Below, piece by piece: positions 21,284 to 30,790 of a DNA stretch of 31,648 nucleotides (position 1 is the stretch's first letter; every line of letters begins with the position of its first letter). The stretch spans positions 1-31,648 of the IMG/VR virus record IMGVR_UViG_3300021957_002958; one strand, written 5' to 3'. The notes beneath the pieces were generated by a model. The model was not told where the DNA came from, did no database searches, and saw only the letters and a list, made by a program, of their open reading frames with translations. The translations under genes were made by a program, and so were the position numbers. The stretch is from a virus.

Positions 21284-22915
21284 CTAACTTAATGCAATCA
21301 CCCTAACGAGGTGGTCGAATTTGCTAGCGTGGGTTGCCGTTGTTAAAAGAGTGAATGAAGCATCTGGTATTGTAATTACATTATCTTGCTTCGGTTCTGC
21401 TGCTGTCAAAGTTGTTTCATAATTATCTGTTGTGGAACCTTCAAATACAATGCCCGTTGCGCCCATTTTTAGGCCGGTTATTGAGGTTCCTGACGCAAAT
21501 GTCAATTCATTAATTACCGCTTCTGTAAAAGTCTTATTAGCCAATGTTTGATTGGCGGCTAAAAGAACTATTGATGAATCAACAGACATTGTTACAGTAC
21601 TACCTGAAGCACTTGTTGTTAGTGCATTACCACCAGAAAAAGTCAACACTTCGTCATCTAAATCAATATTTTGTACTGAACCACTATCTGGTGCAATATC
21701 TAATTCTGAAGCCGTAACCTGACTATCAACATACGCCTTAATACTTTGTTGAGATGCTAACTTTGTAGCAGAATTAGATGCCATATTATCTTCATCTAAG
21801 AACGCACTACCAGAAATAGCAGTATTCAATACAGGACTTGTAAGTGTTGCGGATGTAAGTGTCTTGTTTGTAAGTGTTTCTGAACCAGTTAATGATGTGA
21901 AACTATAGCTCTGTAAAGTACTATTAAATTCTGCTATTGAGCCTGTTAAGGTATTAGTTTCTAAATCGATACTTTTAGTCGACAATGTATCAGTAGTTGC
22001 CTTGCCTATTAATGTATCTGTTGCGTTTGGTATAGTAATAACTCTGTCTGCTGTTGGGTCTGTAAAGGCCCAAGTGGTTTCATGTGCATTATCACTAGCG
22101 CCTTCAAAGACAAAAGGATTAGCAGCAGTCAAAACTGTCGCTGTAATATCCATTGTACCAGTAAACGAACCACTAAATGTACCACCATTAATTGTTGGAC
22201 TTGTGAAAGTTTTATTAGCCATTGTTTCTGAACCGGCCAATGAAGCAAAACTATCACCCTGTAGTGCAGTATTCCATTCTGTTAATGAACCTGTTATACT
22301 ATTACCAGAACCACCAAAATCAAATGATTTGTTTGAGATTGTATCTGTTGTCGCCTTGCCTATCATTGTATCTGTGGCATTTGGCATTGTAAGTGTTCTA
22401 TCAGCAGTCGGGTCGGTTATAGCTAATGTTGTTTCATAAGCATCATCAGTTGCGCCCTCAAAGACAAAAGGACTTGCCCCTGATAAAACTGTGCCTGTAA
22501 TGTTCATTGTACCAGTAAACGAACCACTAAATGTGCCGCCGTTAATTACTGGACTTGTTAAAATTTTGTTTGAAAGTGTATCAGTAGTGTCTGGTAATAC
22601 TACATTACCACCACCATCTGGAAAAGTCCAAGTACGGTCAGCAGTTGGGTCTGTAAATGACAAAGTTGTTTCATAAGCATCATCTGTCGCACCTTCCCAA
22701 ACCATAGTTGATGCTGGAAATACAAATGCGTCCGTTGTGATTTCAGGAAGCTCTGGATTAAGTAATACTACAGCCTCAACAATATCAGTTGCTGAAGCAA
22801 TATAACTACTTGCATCCAGAACAGACTGAATATCACCAACATCAGTTGATGTACCATTAAACTCGTGTCTAAAGTAATTTAATGTATCTGTGGATGCTAC
22901 TACTCTATCTGCCAT
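21284..22915 (-). CDS. Repeat-rich tail fibre, 543 aa
   Basis: Paralogue of the 538-residue fibre directly downstream, with the same module order: MADRVVASTDTLNYF head, IASATDIVEAVVL, several VFEGATDDAYETTLxxTDPTADRTxTxPNATDT units, NGGTFSGSFTGTMxIT units, GSLTEWNTALQGDSFASLAGSE units, the SGSAFLDEDNMASNSATKLASQQSIKAYVDS element and a shortened hydrophobic end HLVRVIALS. The repeats vary in sequence between the copies. No catalytic motif. It starts inside the 3' end of the 75-residue coiled-coil gene (11-nt overlap) with little visible Shine-Dalgarno, so translation is probably coupled. Confidence 0.8.
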   Translation of the reverse strand: MADRVVASTDTLNYFRHEFNGTSTDVGDIQSVLDASSYIASATDIVEAVVLLNPELPEITTDAFVFPASTMVWEGATDDAYETTLSFTDPTADRTWTFPDGGGNVVLPDTTDTLSNKILTSPVINGGTFSGSFTGTMNITGTVLSGASPFVFEGATDDAYETTLAITDPTADRTLTMPNATDTMIGKATTDTISNKSFDFGGSGNSITGSLTEWNTALQGDSFASLAGSETMANKTFTSPTINGGTFSGSFTGTMDITATVLTAANPFVFEGASDNAHETTWAFTDPTADRVITIPNATDTLIGKATTDTLSTKSIDLETNTLTGSIAEFNSTLQSYSFTSLTGSETLTNKTLTSATLTSPVLNTAISGSAFLDEDNMASNSATKLASQQSIKAYVDSQVTASELDIAPDSGSVQNIDLDDEVLTFSGGNALTTSASGSTVTMSVDSSIVLLAANQTLANKTFTEAVINELTFASGTSITGLKMGATGIVFEGSTTDNYETTLTAAEPKQDNVITIPDASFTLLTTATHASKFDHLVRVIALS

Positions 22916-23132
22916 TTGCTAAACCTATAAGTAAGTCTTTAATTTCTCTCATTTCTGTTTTTAATTCATTCACATCACGAATAACGCCTCGTATCTCGTC
23001 ATTCATTTCTTTCTGCTTTGTCTTTCTCGCCATGTAACGAGCATAAGCACTAGAGTCAGTATTGATAATGGCAGAAGATTTTAAATCTCTAACTAAGTGT
23101 GAGTGTCCTTCAACTTTAGCAGTGTCTTTCAT
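22905..23132 (-). CDS. Small coiled-coil protein, 75 aa
   Basis: Helical protein: MKDTAKVEGHSHLVRDLKSSAIINTDSSAYARYMARK, then a heptad-rich segment (about 35-68, EMNDEIRGVIRDVNELKTEMREIKDLLIGL). The HLVRD motif followed by AIINTD and YxxYxxxK is common in small proteins next to DUF4815-type structural genes of marine T4-like phages. I chose ATG 23132; an in-frame TTG at 23153 would overlap the upstream gene by 17 nt. Start 23132 leaves 4 nt after the giant gene's stop, with only a poor Shine-Dalgarno (GGCGG). Possibly an oligomerising adaptor for fibres, from context. Confidence 0.65.
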   Translation of the reverse strand: MKDTAKVEGHSHLVRDLKSSAIINTDSSAYARYMARKTKQKEMNDEIRGVIRDVNELKTEMREIKDLLIGLANGR

Positions 23133-23136
23133 AAGA

Positions 23137-26100
23137 TTAAACCGCCAGAGCAATTCCTCTCATATCTTTTAAGAGTGGAGGATACGAACTATTTGTTCCA
23201 GTCAGTACTACTTTCAATTGAAACGCAGTAAATTCAGGCAAAGAACTCGCACTAAATTTGTGTTCTTTAAATGTAACATTATCTATTGCTGGAGGAACAG
23301 CCGAATCAGAAGTGCCATCAGAATTAAATGCTATCCAAGCAACATCACCTAACTTTCTTGCATCTTCAGAACTAGTGTTGCGATAATACATTTTAATTTC
23401 ACTCGTTGAACGAACATTAGCAGAAACTCGAATATCAAGCGCTGTAGCATCATTTGTTAATATAACAGGTCTTGTCATATATTTTGCTGAAGTACTACCG
23501 CCAGAATTTGTTGTTTCAGCAGTAAAGTCTGGTGTGGTTCCTGATATTGGATTGTTCAATCTGTTCTGTATCAAGAATAAACTCAATCTTGCAGTATCAA
23601 TAACTGGTGAAATATTATTATTATCTGCTGGTGTTGACATAGCAATCGACATACTAAACGACTTGCTGCCAGACATTTCATTTGTTTCGTTAATTGAACT
23701 AGCAACCATACCAGGAGCAGTCATATAGTAATCTTCATTGAAATTAATTTGTTTTTGTTTTGAAGTCGCATCTAAACTATATTCTGATTCACTTGACTCA
23801 AGCGTTCTGCCGCCTGTGGTTCTCATTGTTGAAGATAGTGCTGTATTAGGCGGTTGTATTGCGCCAACACATGGTTGAATAACATCAAATAAAACATTTC
23901 TAGTTGCAGTTACAGTACTAAGACCAGCACAATCTCCAGTCGCCGAAGCAGTGTCAGAATTCTGTGCAGTAATCGTATAAGAGTCTAACTTAATATTTCC
24001 AATCGTAGTATATGTGCCATTAAGGTTTGTGTGTGCAATACCATTGTGTGAGCCTGAAGGAACGCCTGCGATTGTAACATTAGCAGATGTACTATGCATA
24101 CCATGATTTGGATGATGAACAGTAACCGTAGTAGAACCACTAGTTGTTGTAAGTGGATTCTGTTTTAAAGTCTTAACAGGAACTTCATCATTTACAAGAA
24201 CTACTGTACCAGTCGTTGCCGTTGTAAATTGAGCACGATTAATAATAAACTTAACATCTTCATTTTGTTCAGCAGTCCAAGTACTTCCGTTTTGCGATTT
24301 AAACATTCCACCAAAGTACGGTTGTTTAGAAATTAATCTATCACCATCTAGTGTTTTTTGTCCCATCTTCGCAGTATAAATTGTATATGTGTCGTCATTT
24401 GATTTTGCAACAAAACAATATTCAGTATTTTCTTTTAAGAATACAGGACTTGGGAATGTAAATGTTGTTGCCTCAGAAGCATCAGATGAAGTGTTTACAT
24501 CAGCGGCGTCTACAAAGACTTGGCCAAACGGAACAATTGTTTGCGTTGGATAGCCATTAGCCATTGTTCTTATTTGAACTTGTACTGGTGTTGCACTTGA
24601 TTTACTAGAAAAGTACAATTGAACACTTGTAATAAACATACCATTGCTAGAATCAACAAAGAATGATTGTGCAACAGGATCCCTGTTTGGATGTCTATGT
24701 GGAGGCCTGTTGACATGTACCATTGTGTTGGTTACATTAATATTTGTTCTTGTTATCGTTTGGTCCTCAGACACATCTTCTCTTGAAACTTGAGGCTCTC
24801 TAGTAGAAACAACAGTTTCTTGAACTTGTTGTATTAATCCTTTTGCCACATAAGCTGTTTCAGACGAAGTAAACACATCGCCTACTAAACTATTTGTTGG
24901 ATGACTCGTCAATCTAAACGCTCTACTTCCTGTTCTCCATTTCGGTTTACTTGAATCAGCTGCATCAGGAATTGCAAAAGTTCCTGTCGCCTCTCCTTCA
25001 GAGTTCGTTGTCAAAGCCGCACCTGCACTACTTCCTGTTGGAGTTACATAAGCAGAAACATCAATACCATCAAAGAAAGGATAAACTCTTGTCAAAGGCT
25101 TCATATCTTTACTAGTAAATGTAATAGTCTTTTCTCTAATAAATGGTGCAAATGCAACACTCACTACTCTATCACCAAAACTTGTTCTTACGGCATTTGG
25201 AATTAATCCTGTACGAACACCAGAGCGCTGTTGGCCAACTCGTTGTTCTGTTGTGATTGTTGTGCGCCTATTTCGCCAACCCCAACCACCTGCTTGTTCT
25301 GTTGTCCTATTAACTTCAGAAACCGAGCCCGACCAAGTATCGTTCCAGTTATTCCAAACAGTACCAAGATTTAAGTCTAATACTCCTTGAGCGGCAAGGT
25401 CTGTTAAAGTATCGAATGTTCCAGGCATATCAACTGTCAACTCAGGCAATGTTTCAGTTGCCATCCACTCATCCATATCTGGACTAAGTGTCATTGTTCC
25501 TACATAATCAATTACATTAAATGGTTGTAAATTAACTGTTGTACTCGCATACGGTTGTTCTGCATAAGAAACGCTTGTATATGGTAGTGTAATTAAATCG
25601 CCTGTCTTTTGATAACCGTTAGTTGTTCTAATTGCGTCAGACATCTCCGTACTATTTGCTAACAAACTATCAGCTTCTATTAAATTTACATTGTCTTGAT
25701 GGAATGCAGGGCGCAATTCTCCGTTTGCCATATCCATTGAAACTGAATAGTCTGTATCAGTTACATCAGCAATTCCGTGTCCTGTAAAGTTGTCTACTAT
25801 GATACCATTTTTGAATCTATCAAAACCATCAGCATCTTGTATTTGCATATTCTGTGCTTCTGATTCTAGTAAAGATAATTGAGTATAATATTCGACATTT
25901 TCTAATCGCTTTTCGATACGACCAATATCTCTCATTGTATATCGTCTATTATCTTGAGGTCGAATCAAAATATCACTTGTCTTGAAAGTGTATGCAGGCA
26001 CAAACATCTTATACAATAACATAGCATCTGCAATACCTTCAGGCTCGAGAGGTTCAACTGCCGGTGCGCCAGAAATAACTTTGAATTCACCATTAGATGC

Positions 26101-29100
26101 CATAAAGACTTTATCTCTACGACTTAAATAAAATTCTAAGTCAGAAGTAATGTCTGCATTGATTTTAGCCATTTCGATTACTGAAGCGCCTGTGCCGTCA
26201 AAACTCCTATCTTGAGTACCAGCATTAATTGTTGAGGCATTATCAACCCTTGGCCTGAAATCTAAACAATCTCTTAAATCAAATTTTTCTCCTGTAACAT
26301 CAGAAGTATAATAAGGTATATCACCATAGTCTATACCAGAATAACTATCTACACTAAAGAAGTTTCCAGCGCCATGTGTATAATAACTGAATGTAATAAG
26401 TAATCTTCCTGTTGGGTTTATAGAACCCGCCTTTCTTACTAGACGACCAACATCATAGAAGTTATCTCTTTGTCCAGTATCTAAATCAAATCTGTTTGAG
26501 ATATCCACATCACTTGTTGTTGCGGCTGTACTAAAATCAGCGGCCATATGAACACTAGCAACTGAATATACATCAGCATATTTTAAGTTAAGTTCATTTT
26601 TTGTTGCAAGAGCTGATGTGTTGTAATCTGTATTTGTTGCATCTTCTACAGCAGTTTTAGTTTTTGCACCAACAACTGAAGCAGAAATAGTAGCAAGAAC
26701 CTTGACGGTAGCACTATTGAAAGTGGTAGGTAATGTTACTGTTAGAGTTTTTCCTGTCGGAGTACCACCAAGAGCATAACCAGTTGAAGCAGTTAAAACA
26801 TCTCCAACAGCACCTGCTGATGCGCCAGCACCCGTTACAGACATAATAAAATCTTCCTCTGAGTGTGCTGAAAATATTTCGTTTGTACCAGCAGTTAATG
26901 TAAATGTTCCAGAAGTTACGGTTGCAGCAAATTGCCTCCTTATCTTGAAACTTGTATCACTAACATTAGAGTTATCTTCTGTCAATAGTGTCTTAACTAC
27001 ATCATGTGGTAACTTAAATAACAACGAGTCATTAGTTGGTGATTGAATTTTTGTTCTTTTACGAACAAAACCTACTTTTGTTGATACAGCAGAAGTAGCA
27101 GTAATTTCTAATTGTGTGTCTGAAGCAATACTTTCTACAATTTTTGTTACAGTTGCATTAGCATCAGTTGTCCAAGTGATTTCATCACCAATTTTTAATT
27201 CAGAAGTAAATCGTGTTCCAAATCCATAAACTGCTGTTGTACTATTAGCGACAGTAATAGAACCTGTCATTGTTTTATGAGAACCATAAGTTGAAGTTAA
27301 GTCAACATCAGCAGTATATGTTGGACTGCCCGCCATTGAAATACCTTTAGTTTGATTAAATTCTTTTTGTACAAACCCTTTTGCTCTGTAAGCACTATAC
27401 TGAACTGTTCCTTCTCTTGAATTAGTTGGCGCAGTAATTGTTTCTCCGTCAGTAAATTCTCCTTTTACATTTGAAAGAACTATGACATCATGTTTTGCAA
27501 CTCCACCAGAACCAGAAAAAGAACTATATCCAGTACCGTTAACCGTTGCAGGTTGTGTTCCCGAATCACCGATTGCAGAAGTTGATGCCTGAAATAATTT
27601 AAATGTTGTAGCAGTTGGGTCTTTACAAGTCCAAGTTGCGTTAATGTCTGTTATACCAGAAACACCAGAAATTGTTAATTGTTGCCCTTCTTTAAAGGTA
27701 TGACCACCCGAACAAGTTACAACTACAGGATTAGCAGATGTTGCCCCTGTAATTACTGCTGAACCGACTGTTGTAACATCCTCAACAATACCGGTTGCGC
27801 CTGAAGTTCCGCCTGTTAATGTATCGCCAGCCGTTAAAGCGCCCGACATAGCACCCACACAGTTGATGTGAGCAAACATAACAGTATCAAAAAGATATTG
27901 TTTGTATGTGTTGGTTGTTACGCCTGATGAGGACAGAAAATAAGTAGAACCTATAGTACCAGCGCTATATTCTATACCTCTAGTTTTTGCACGACCAATA
28001 TCATAAACAGTACCATCGCCATTTACTTGTACTGTTCCTCTTGTTGCATGTTCTGTATCTACTAATCGAACTGCTTTAAATGCTTCTGTTTCACCACTCA
28101 CGAATCCAACATCTGGCGTGCCGTACATATTTGTAACATTTACATATGGTAGTTGACCAAATCTAGTTACAATACCACTTGCAGTATCAAAATCTCTCGC
28201 CTTATCTAAATCAATGTAAGTTGTTCCGTGTTTTGCAATTTCATAGCCTTTAACATATGCCTTGCCTTGCGAAAGTCCTAACGCCAACTTAGATTCACTT
28301 GCAACATTGCCATCAACTGAAGTTGAATCAGCGGCATAGATACCACGATTTGTTCCTGATGATAAATGTTCTCTTGGGTCTAAGTCAAAATTACGAACAA
28401 CATAATCACCACTCTCGTCAAATGTTCTTCTTGCAAGGGTATCTTCTAATACCGAGTAGTCTGTAGAAGAAACTTTATTAACTACTGAACCGTTGTTTAC
28501 TCGTAACAATTCAACAAAACTAGCATCAGCTGTTGAGGTGAGTGAGAGTTTGGTAAGCGTTAAGTCAATTTTAAATCTATGAGCACCAGTTGCGTTTGCG
28601 TTTGATGAACCAGTCGCATTGTCTAATAAGGATGTGTCATCTGTTGATGTAACAAAAGTTTCTGATATTGTTAAACCAATACGATAACTTGGAGTATTCG
28701 TGTATTTGTCTAATATTAAAGTTTGTTCAGTTACGCCGACAAAGAAACCATTAATGTAGTAAGTACCAGCTTCTATCTTAACGGCAGCACCTTGTGCCGT
28801 TGTTGAACAAACTGCTGTTGAAGCAGATGAATGTCCACTAGTTAATGTTTCGCCATCAGTAAACCCAGAACTAGCGTTATCTGTTCCTGAATTTCTATAT
28901 TTTACAAATAAAGTATCAGGGTCAGTACCGTCTGTTGCAACAACATTTACAACATCAGCAACAACACCAGATGTGCCACCAGTTAAAGTATTGCCGTTAT
29001 AATTTGTTAGTGTTCCGTTAAACGAAGTTAATTTTACAGCATTGTAATGAAAATCCGGTTCAATTTGACCAGGAATAACCATTGCGCCGTGCTCAAACAT

Positions 29101-29265
29101 ATGGTCAGCAAATTTCTCAATTTGATTTTGGGTTATGGATTGTTGTGTTGTTAGTTCTCTTGCTTGAACAGCATAAGCTGGTCGATACATAACTCTATGA
29201 AACTTTTTAGAGTCTGCATAGTCGTCATAATAAGGACTAACATTAAAATCAGTTTTAGATGCCAT
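23137..29265 (-). CDS. Giant baseplate/fibre structural protein, DUF4815-like, 2042 aa
   Basis: Largest gene of the window. The N-terminus FNVSPYYDDYADSKKFHRVMYRPAYAVQARELTTQQSI with NQIEKFADHMFEHGAMVIPGQI (7-67) is the conserved DUF4815 head of marine T4-like phage structural proteins, extending through IYYxNGFFVGVxEQTL-type strands and GYEIAKHGTTYIDLDKARDF to about 370. A long beta-rich middle follows, including an insertion rich in Ser/Thr/Gly repeats (about 470-900). Around 1010-1180 comes the conserved YTSDVTGEKFDLRDCLDFRPRVD and RYTMRDIGRIEKRLENVEYYTQLSLLE block. A carbohydrate-binding-like domain (about 1540-1660) has RDPVAQSFFVDSSNGMFITSVQLYFSS and IRTMANGYPT. It fills the place of T4 genes 9-12 after gp8, so a baseplate wedge/fibre-connecting role is inferred. 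A good Shine-Dalgarno (AAGGAAT) precedes ATG 29265. Confidence 0.85.
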   Translation of the reverse strand: MASKTDFNVSPYYDDYADSKKFHRVMYRPAYAVQARELTTQQSITQNQIEKFADHMFEHGAMVIPGQIEPDFHYNAVKLTSFNGTLTNYNGNTLTGGTSGVVADVVNVVATDGTDPDTLFVKYRNSGTDNASSGFTDGETLTSGHSSASTAVCSTTAQGAAVKIEAGTYYINGFFVGVTEQTLILDKYTNTPSYRIGLTISETFVTSTDDTSLLDNATGSSNANATGAHRFKIDLTLTKLSLTSTADASFVELLRVNNGSVVNKVSSTDYSVLEDTLARRTFDESGDYVVRNFDLDPREHLSSGTNRGIYAADSTSVDGNVASESKLALGLSQGKAYVKGYEIAKHGTTYIDLDKARDFDTASGIVTRFGQLPYVNVTNMYGTPDVGFVSGETEAFKAVRLVDTEHATRGTVQVNGDGTVYDIGRAKTRGIEYSAGTIGSTYFLSSSGVTTNTYKQYLFDTVMFAHINCVGAMSGALTAGDTLTGGTSGATGIVEDVTTVGSAVITGATSANPVVVTCSGGHTFKEGQQLTISGVSGITDINATWTCKDPTATTFKLFQASTSAIGDSGTQPATVNGTGYSSFSGSGGVAKHDVIVLSNVKGEFTDGETITAPTNSREGTVQYSAYRAKGFVQKEFNQTKGISMAGSPTYTADVDLTSTYGSHKTMTGSITVANSTTAVYGFGTRFTSELKIGDEITWTTDANATVTKIVESIASDTQLEITATSAVSTKVGFVRKRTKIQSPTNDSLLFKLPHDVVKTLLTEDNSNVSDTSFKIRRQFAATVTSGTFTLTAGTNEIFSAHSEEDFIMSVTGAGASAGAVGDVLTASTGYALGGTPTGKTLTVTLPTTFNSATVKVLATISASVVGAKTKTAVEDATNTDYNTSALATKNELNLKYADVYSVASVHMAADFSTAATTSDVDISNRFDLDTGQRDNFYDVGRLVRKAGSINPTGRLLITFSYYTHGAGNFFSVDSYSGIDYGDIPYYTSDVTGEKFDLRDCLDFRPRVDNASTINAGTQDRSFDGTGASVIEMAKINADITSDLEFYLSRRDKVFMASNGEFKVISGAPAVEPLEPEGIADAMLLYKMFVPAYTFKTSDILIRPQDNRRYTMRDIGRIEKRLENVEYYTQLSLLESEAQNMQIQDADGFDRFKNGIIVDNFTGHGIADVTDTDYSVSMDMANGELRPAFHQDNVNLIEADSLLANSTEMSDAIRTTNGYQKTGDLITLPYTSVSYAEQPYASTTVNLQPFNVIDYVGTMTLSPDMDEWMATETLPELTVDMPGTFDTLTDLAAQGVLDLNLGTVWNNWNDTWSGSVSEVNRTTEQAGGWGWRNRRTTITTEQRVGQQRSGVRTGLIPNAVRTSFGDRVVSVAFAPFIREKTITFTSKDMKPLTRVYPFFDGIDVSAYVTPTGSSAGAALTTNSEGEATGTFAIPDAADSSKPKWRTGSRAFRLTSHPTNSLVGDVFTSSETAYVAKGLIQQVQETVVSTREPQVSREDVSEDQTITRTNINVTNTMVHVNRPPHRHPNRDPVAQSFFVDSSNGMFITSVQLYFSSKSSATPVQVQIRTMANGYPTQTIVPFGQVFVDAADVNTSSDASEATTFTFPSPVFLKENTEYCFVAKSNDDTYTIYTAKMGQKTLDGDRLISKQPYFGGMFKSQNGSTWTAEQNEDVKFIINRAQFTTATTGTVVLVNDEVPVKTLKQNPLTTTSGSTTVTVHHPNHGMHSTSANVTIAGVPSGSHNGIAHTNLNGTYTTIGNIKLDSYTITAQNSDTASATGDCAGLSTVTATRNVLFDVIQPCVGAIQPPNTALSSTMRTTGGRTLESSESEYSLDATSKQKQINFNEDYYMTAPGMVASSINETNEMSGSKSFSMSIAMSTPADNNNISPVIDTARLSLFLIQNRLNNPISGTTPDFTAETTNSGGSTSAKYMTRPVILTNDATALDIRVSANVRSTSEIKMYYRNTSSEDARKLGDVAWIAFNSDGTSDSAVPPAIDNVTFKEHKFSASSLPEFTAFQLKVVLTGTNSSYPPLLKDMRGIALAV

Positions 29266-29278
29266 GGTATTCCTTTAT

Positions 29279-30736
29279 TTAAAATTCTATAATTAATTTA
29301 ATATTTTCTGTCTGGTCAGACGCCCTTGTGATAGGACTTCTTTCTTCAACATAAAGTATATCTCCTGAGTCGGATGCAAGTTCTGGTGTTGAATATCCAG
29401 ATGTGATTGATACACCATTCACATCAGTTGAACTACTTGTTAATGGTGTTGCAGCTGCGCTTGATGTTTGTCCTGTGATTGCGTTTGCGCCACTAAATGC
29501 AGTTGCATTACCATCTGAGTCTGTTCCAACATCTGGGAATCGTGTTTGAACCCAGTATAGTAATTTATTTGTTGCATCATACTCGACTACTTTACCAACA
29601 GCGCCAGTAGTTGCCTGATTAATTTCTTCATCAGCAGCAAATGTTCCTGATACAGATGAGAATACAGCAGCATAGATTTGTCGTCTAGTACTTGCACTTG
29701 CAACTGTTGTTGTTCCAAAGTTGTATGGATTTCTTACAAGACCAATTCTTCTAAAGTCGTTACCAACGCCAATATCAGATGTTCCTTCAACACCAACAAG
29801 TGATTTGTTCATCATTACATAGAAAGCGCCCAATTCTTTAAGTGCATCTGAACCATGACCACCTTTAGGTGGAATGATTACATTAATGTTTGCACCAGAA
29901 CCAGCACCACCAGCATTTGTAGCAGTAATAATATCTGCACTTCGAATATATGCATAAGTGTATCCTGTCCCAGCAGTTGTAATAGAAACGGCCGAAACAG
30001 CGCCAGAAGTGATTGTTACTGAAGCAACTCCAGATGAACCATCACCACGAATAGGGATTGCAGAAATTGTTGAACCTGAAGAAACAGTATAACTAGAACC
30101 ACCAGCAACAATCAATGCAGTATCTAATGCACCATCAACGGCAGCGGATGATACAGTAGAGTCAGTTGAACAATGAATGAAGTCTGTTGACATAAAGTTA
30201 AGAGTTTCAGCAGATGTTAATGAGTACATATACTTCCAACGATAACCATCAGATGTACTAAAGATTGAGTTTGATGTAGAAGTTGGTTCTACTGTTGATG
30301 CTGTTGCACCATCATTCTCAATACACTTATATACGGCATATGCACTATTCATTACAACAAAACTTGAGTCCCAAAGATTGGTAGCACCACTGGCCGCAGC
30401 GTTTGATGAGCCAATGTTGTGTTCGTACATATCGTAAGTTGTGCCTGTTGTCCAGTTTCTTCGTGGTATTACTCTTGACACATCTGAAGATGCTATAAGT
30501 TTTGAACCTAACATATCGTCCCAGGCATAGAACTCTGAACTTACATCATCATTCGGTGTCGGTGGTGAAGCGTCTGTTCCTTCTGCGATTGTGTTTCCCT
30601 GAACATCTGCATCTGATGCCCAAGAGTGTGCTCTTCCTATAAACAAATAATAAGTTTCAGCAGATGTTTCCGAAAAGGATTCAACGAACTGTTCCGCATT
30701 ATTTATTCTGAATTTATTTGTGATAATTGCTGCCAT
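29279..30736 (-). CDS. 8: Baseplate wedge subunit (T4 gp8-like)
   Basis: Baseplate wedge protein. Recognised by the start IITNKFRINNAEQFVESF, then YYLFIGRAHSW, the AWDDMLGSKLIASSDVSRVIPRRNW block at about 65-95, YKCIENDGATASTVEPTSTS and YRWKYMYSL (about 165-173), all conserved in gp8 of T4-like phages. At 485 residues it is longer than T4 gp8 (334); the extra length is partly a Ser/Gly-rich insertion (about 205-285, VAGGSSYTVSSGSTISAI onward) and a GxVxEYDATNKLLYW domain near the C-terminus. A perfect late promoter lies 39 nt before ATG 30736, and the gene ends 13 nt before the giant structural gene. Confidence 0.88.
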   Translation of the reverse strand: MAAIITNKFRINNAEQFVESFSETSAETYYLFIGRAHSWASDADVQGNTIAEGTDASPPTPNDDVSSEFYAWDDMLGSKLIASSDVSRVIPRRNWTTGTTYDMYEHNIGSSNAAASGATNLWDSSFVVMNSAYAVYKCIENDGATASTVEPTSTSNSIFSTSDGYRWKYMYSLTSAETLNFMSTDFIHCSTDSTVSSAAVDGALDTALIVAGGSSYTVSSGSTISAIPIRGDGSSGVASVTITSGAVSAVSITTAGTGYTYAYIRSADIITATNAGGAGSGANINVIIPPKGGHGSDALKELGAFYVMMNKSLVGVEGTSDIGVGNDFRRIGLVRNPYNFGTTTVASASTRRQIYAAVFSSVSGTFAADEEINQATTGAVGKVVEYDATNKLLYWVQTRFPDVGTDSDGNATAFSGANAITGQTSSAAATPLTSSSTDVNGVSITSGYSTPELASDSGDILYVEERSPITRASDQTENIKLIIEF

Positions 30737-30774
30737 GTTTTTTATCCTGTACTATAATTAGTGTTCTTTATATC

Positions 30775-30782
30775 TATTTATA
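30775..30782 (-). promoter_or_regulatory. T4-type late promoter (TATAAATA)
   Basis: Perfect TATAAATA on the minus strand in the 54-nt gap between the gp7-like gene and gp8. It would start transcription near 30769, giving about a 33-nt leader with an AGGAT Shine-Dalgarno. Confidence 0.75.
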
Positions 30783-30790
30783 AAGATTTA

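Noticed and set aside
5529-22915. Dense short repeats suggestive of a CRISPR array
   Set aside because: The repeats are in-frame protein repeats within fibre genes with irregular spacing and degenerate copies.
22905-23153. TTG start at 23153 for the small coiled-coil protein
   Set aside because: It would overlap the giant structural gene by 17 nt and uses a rare start, while ATG 23132 leaves a normal 4-nt gap.
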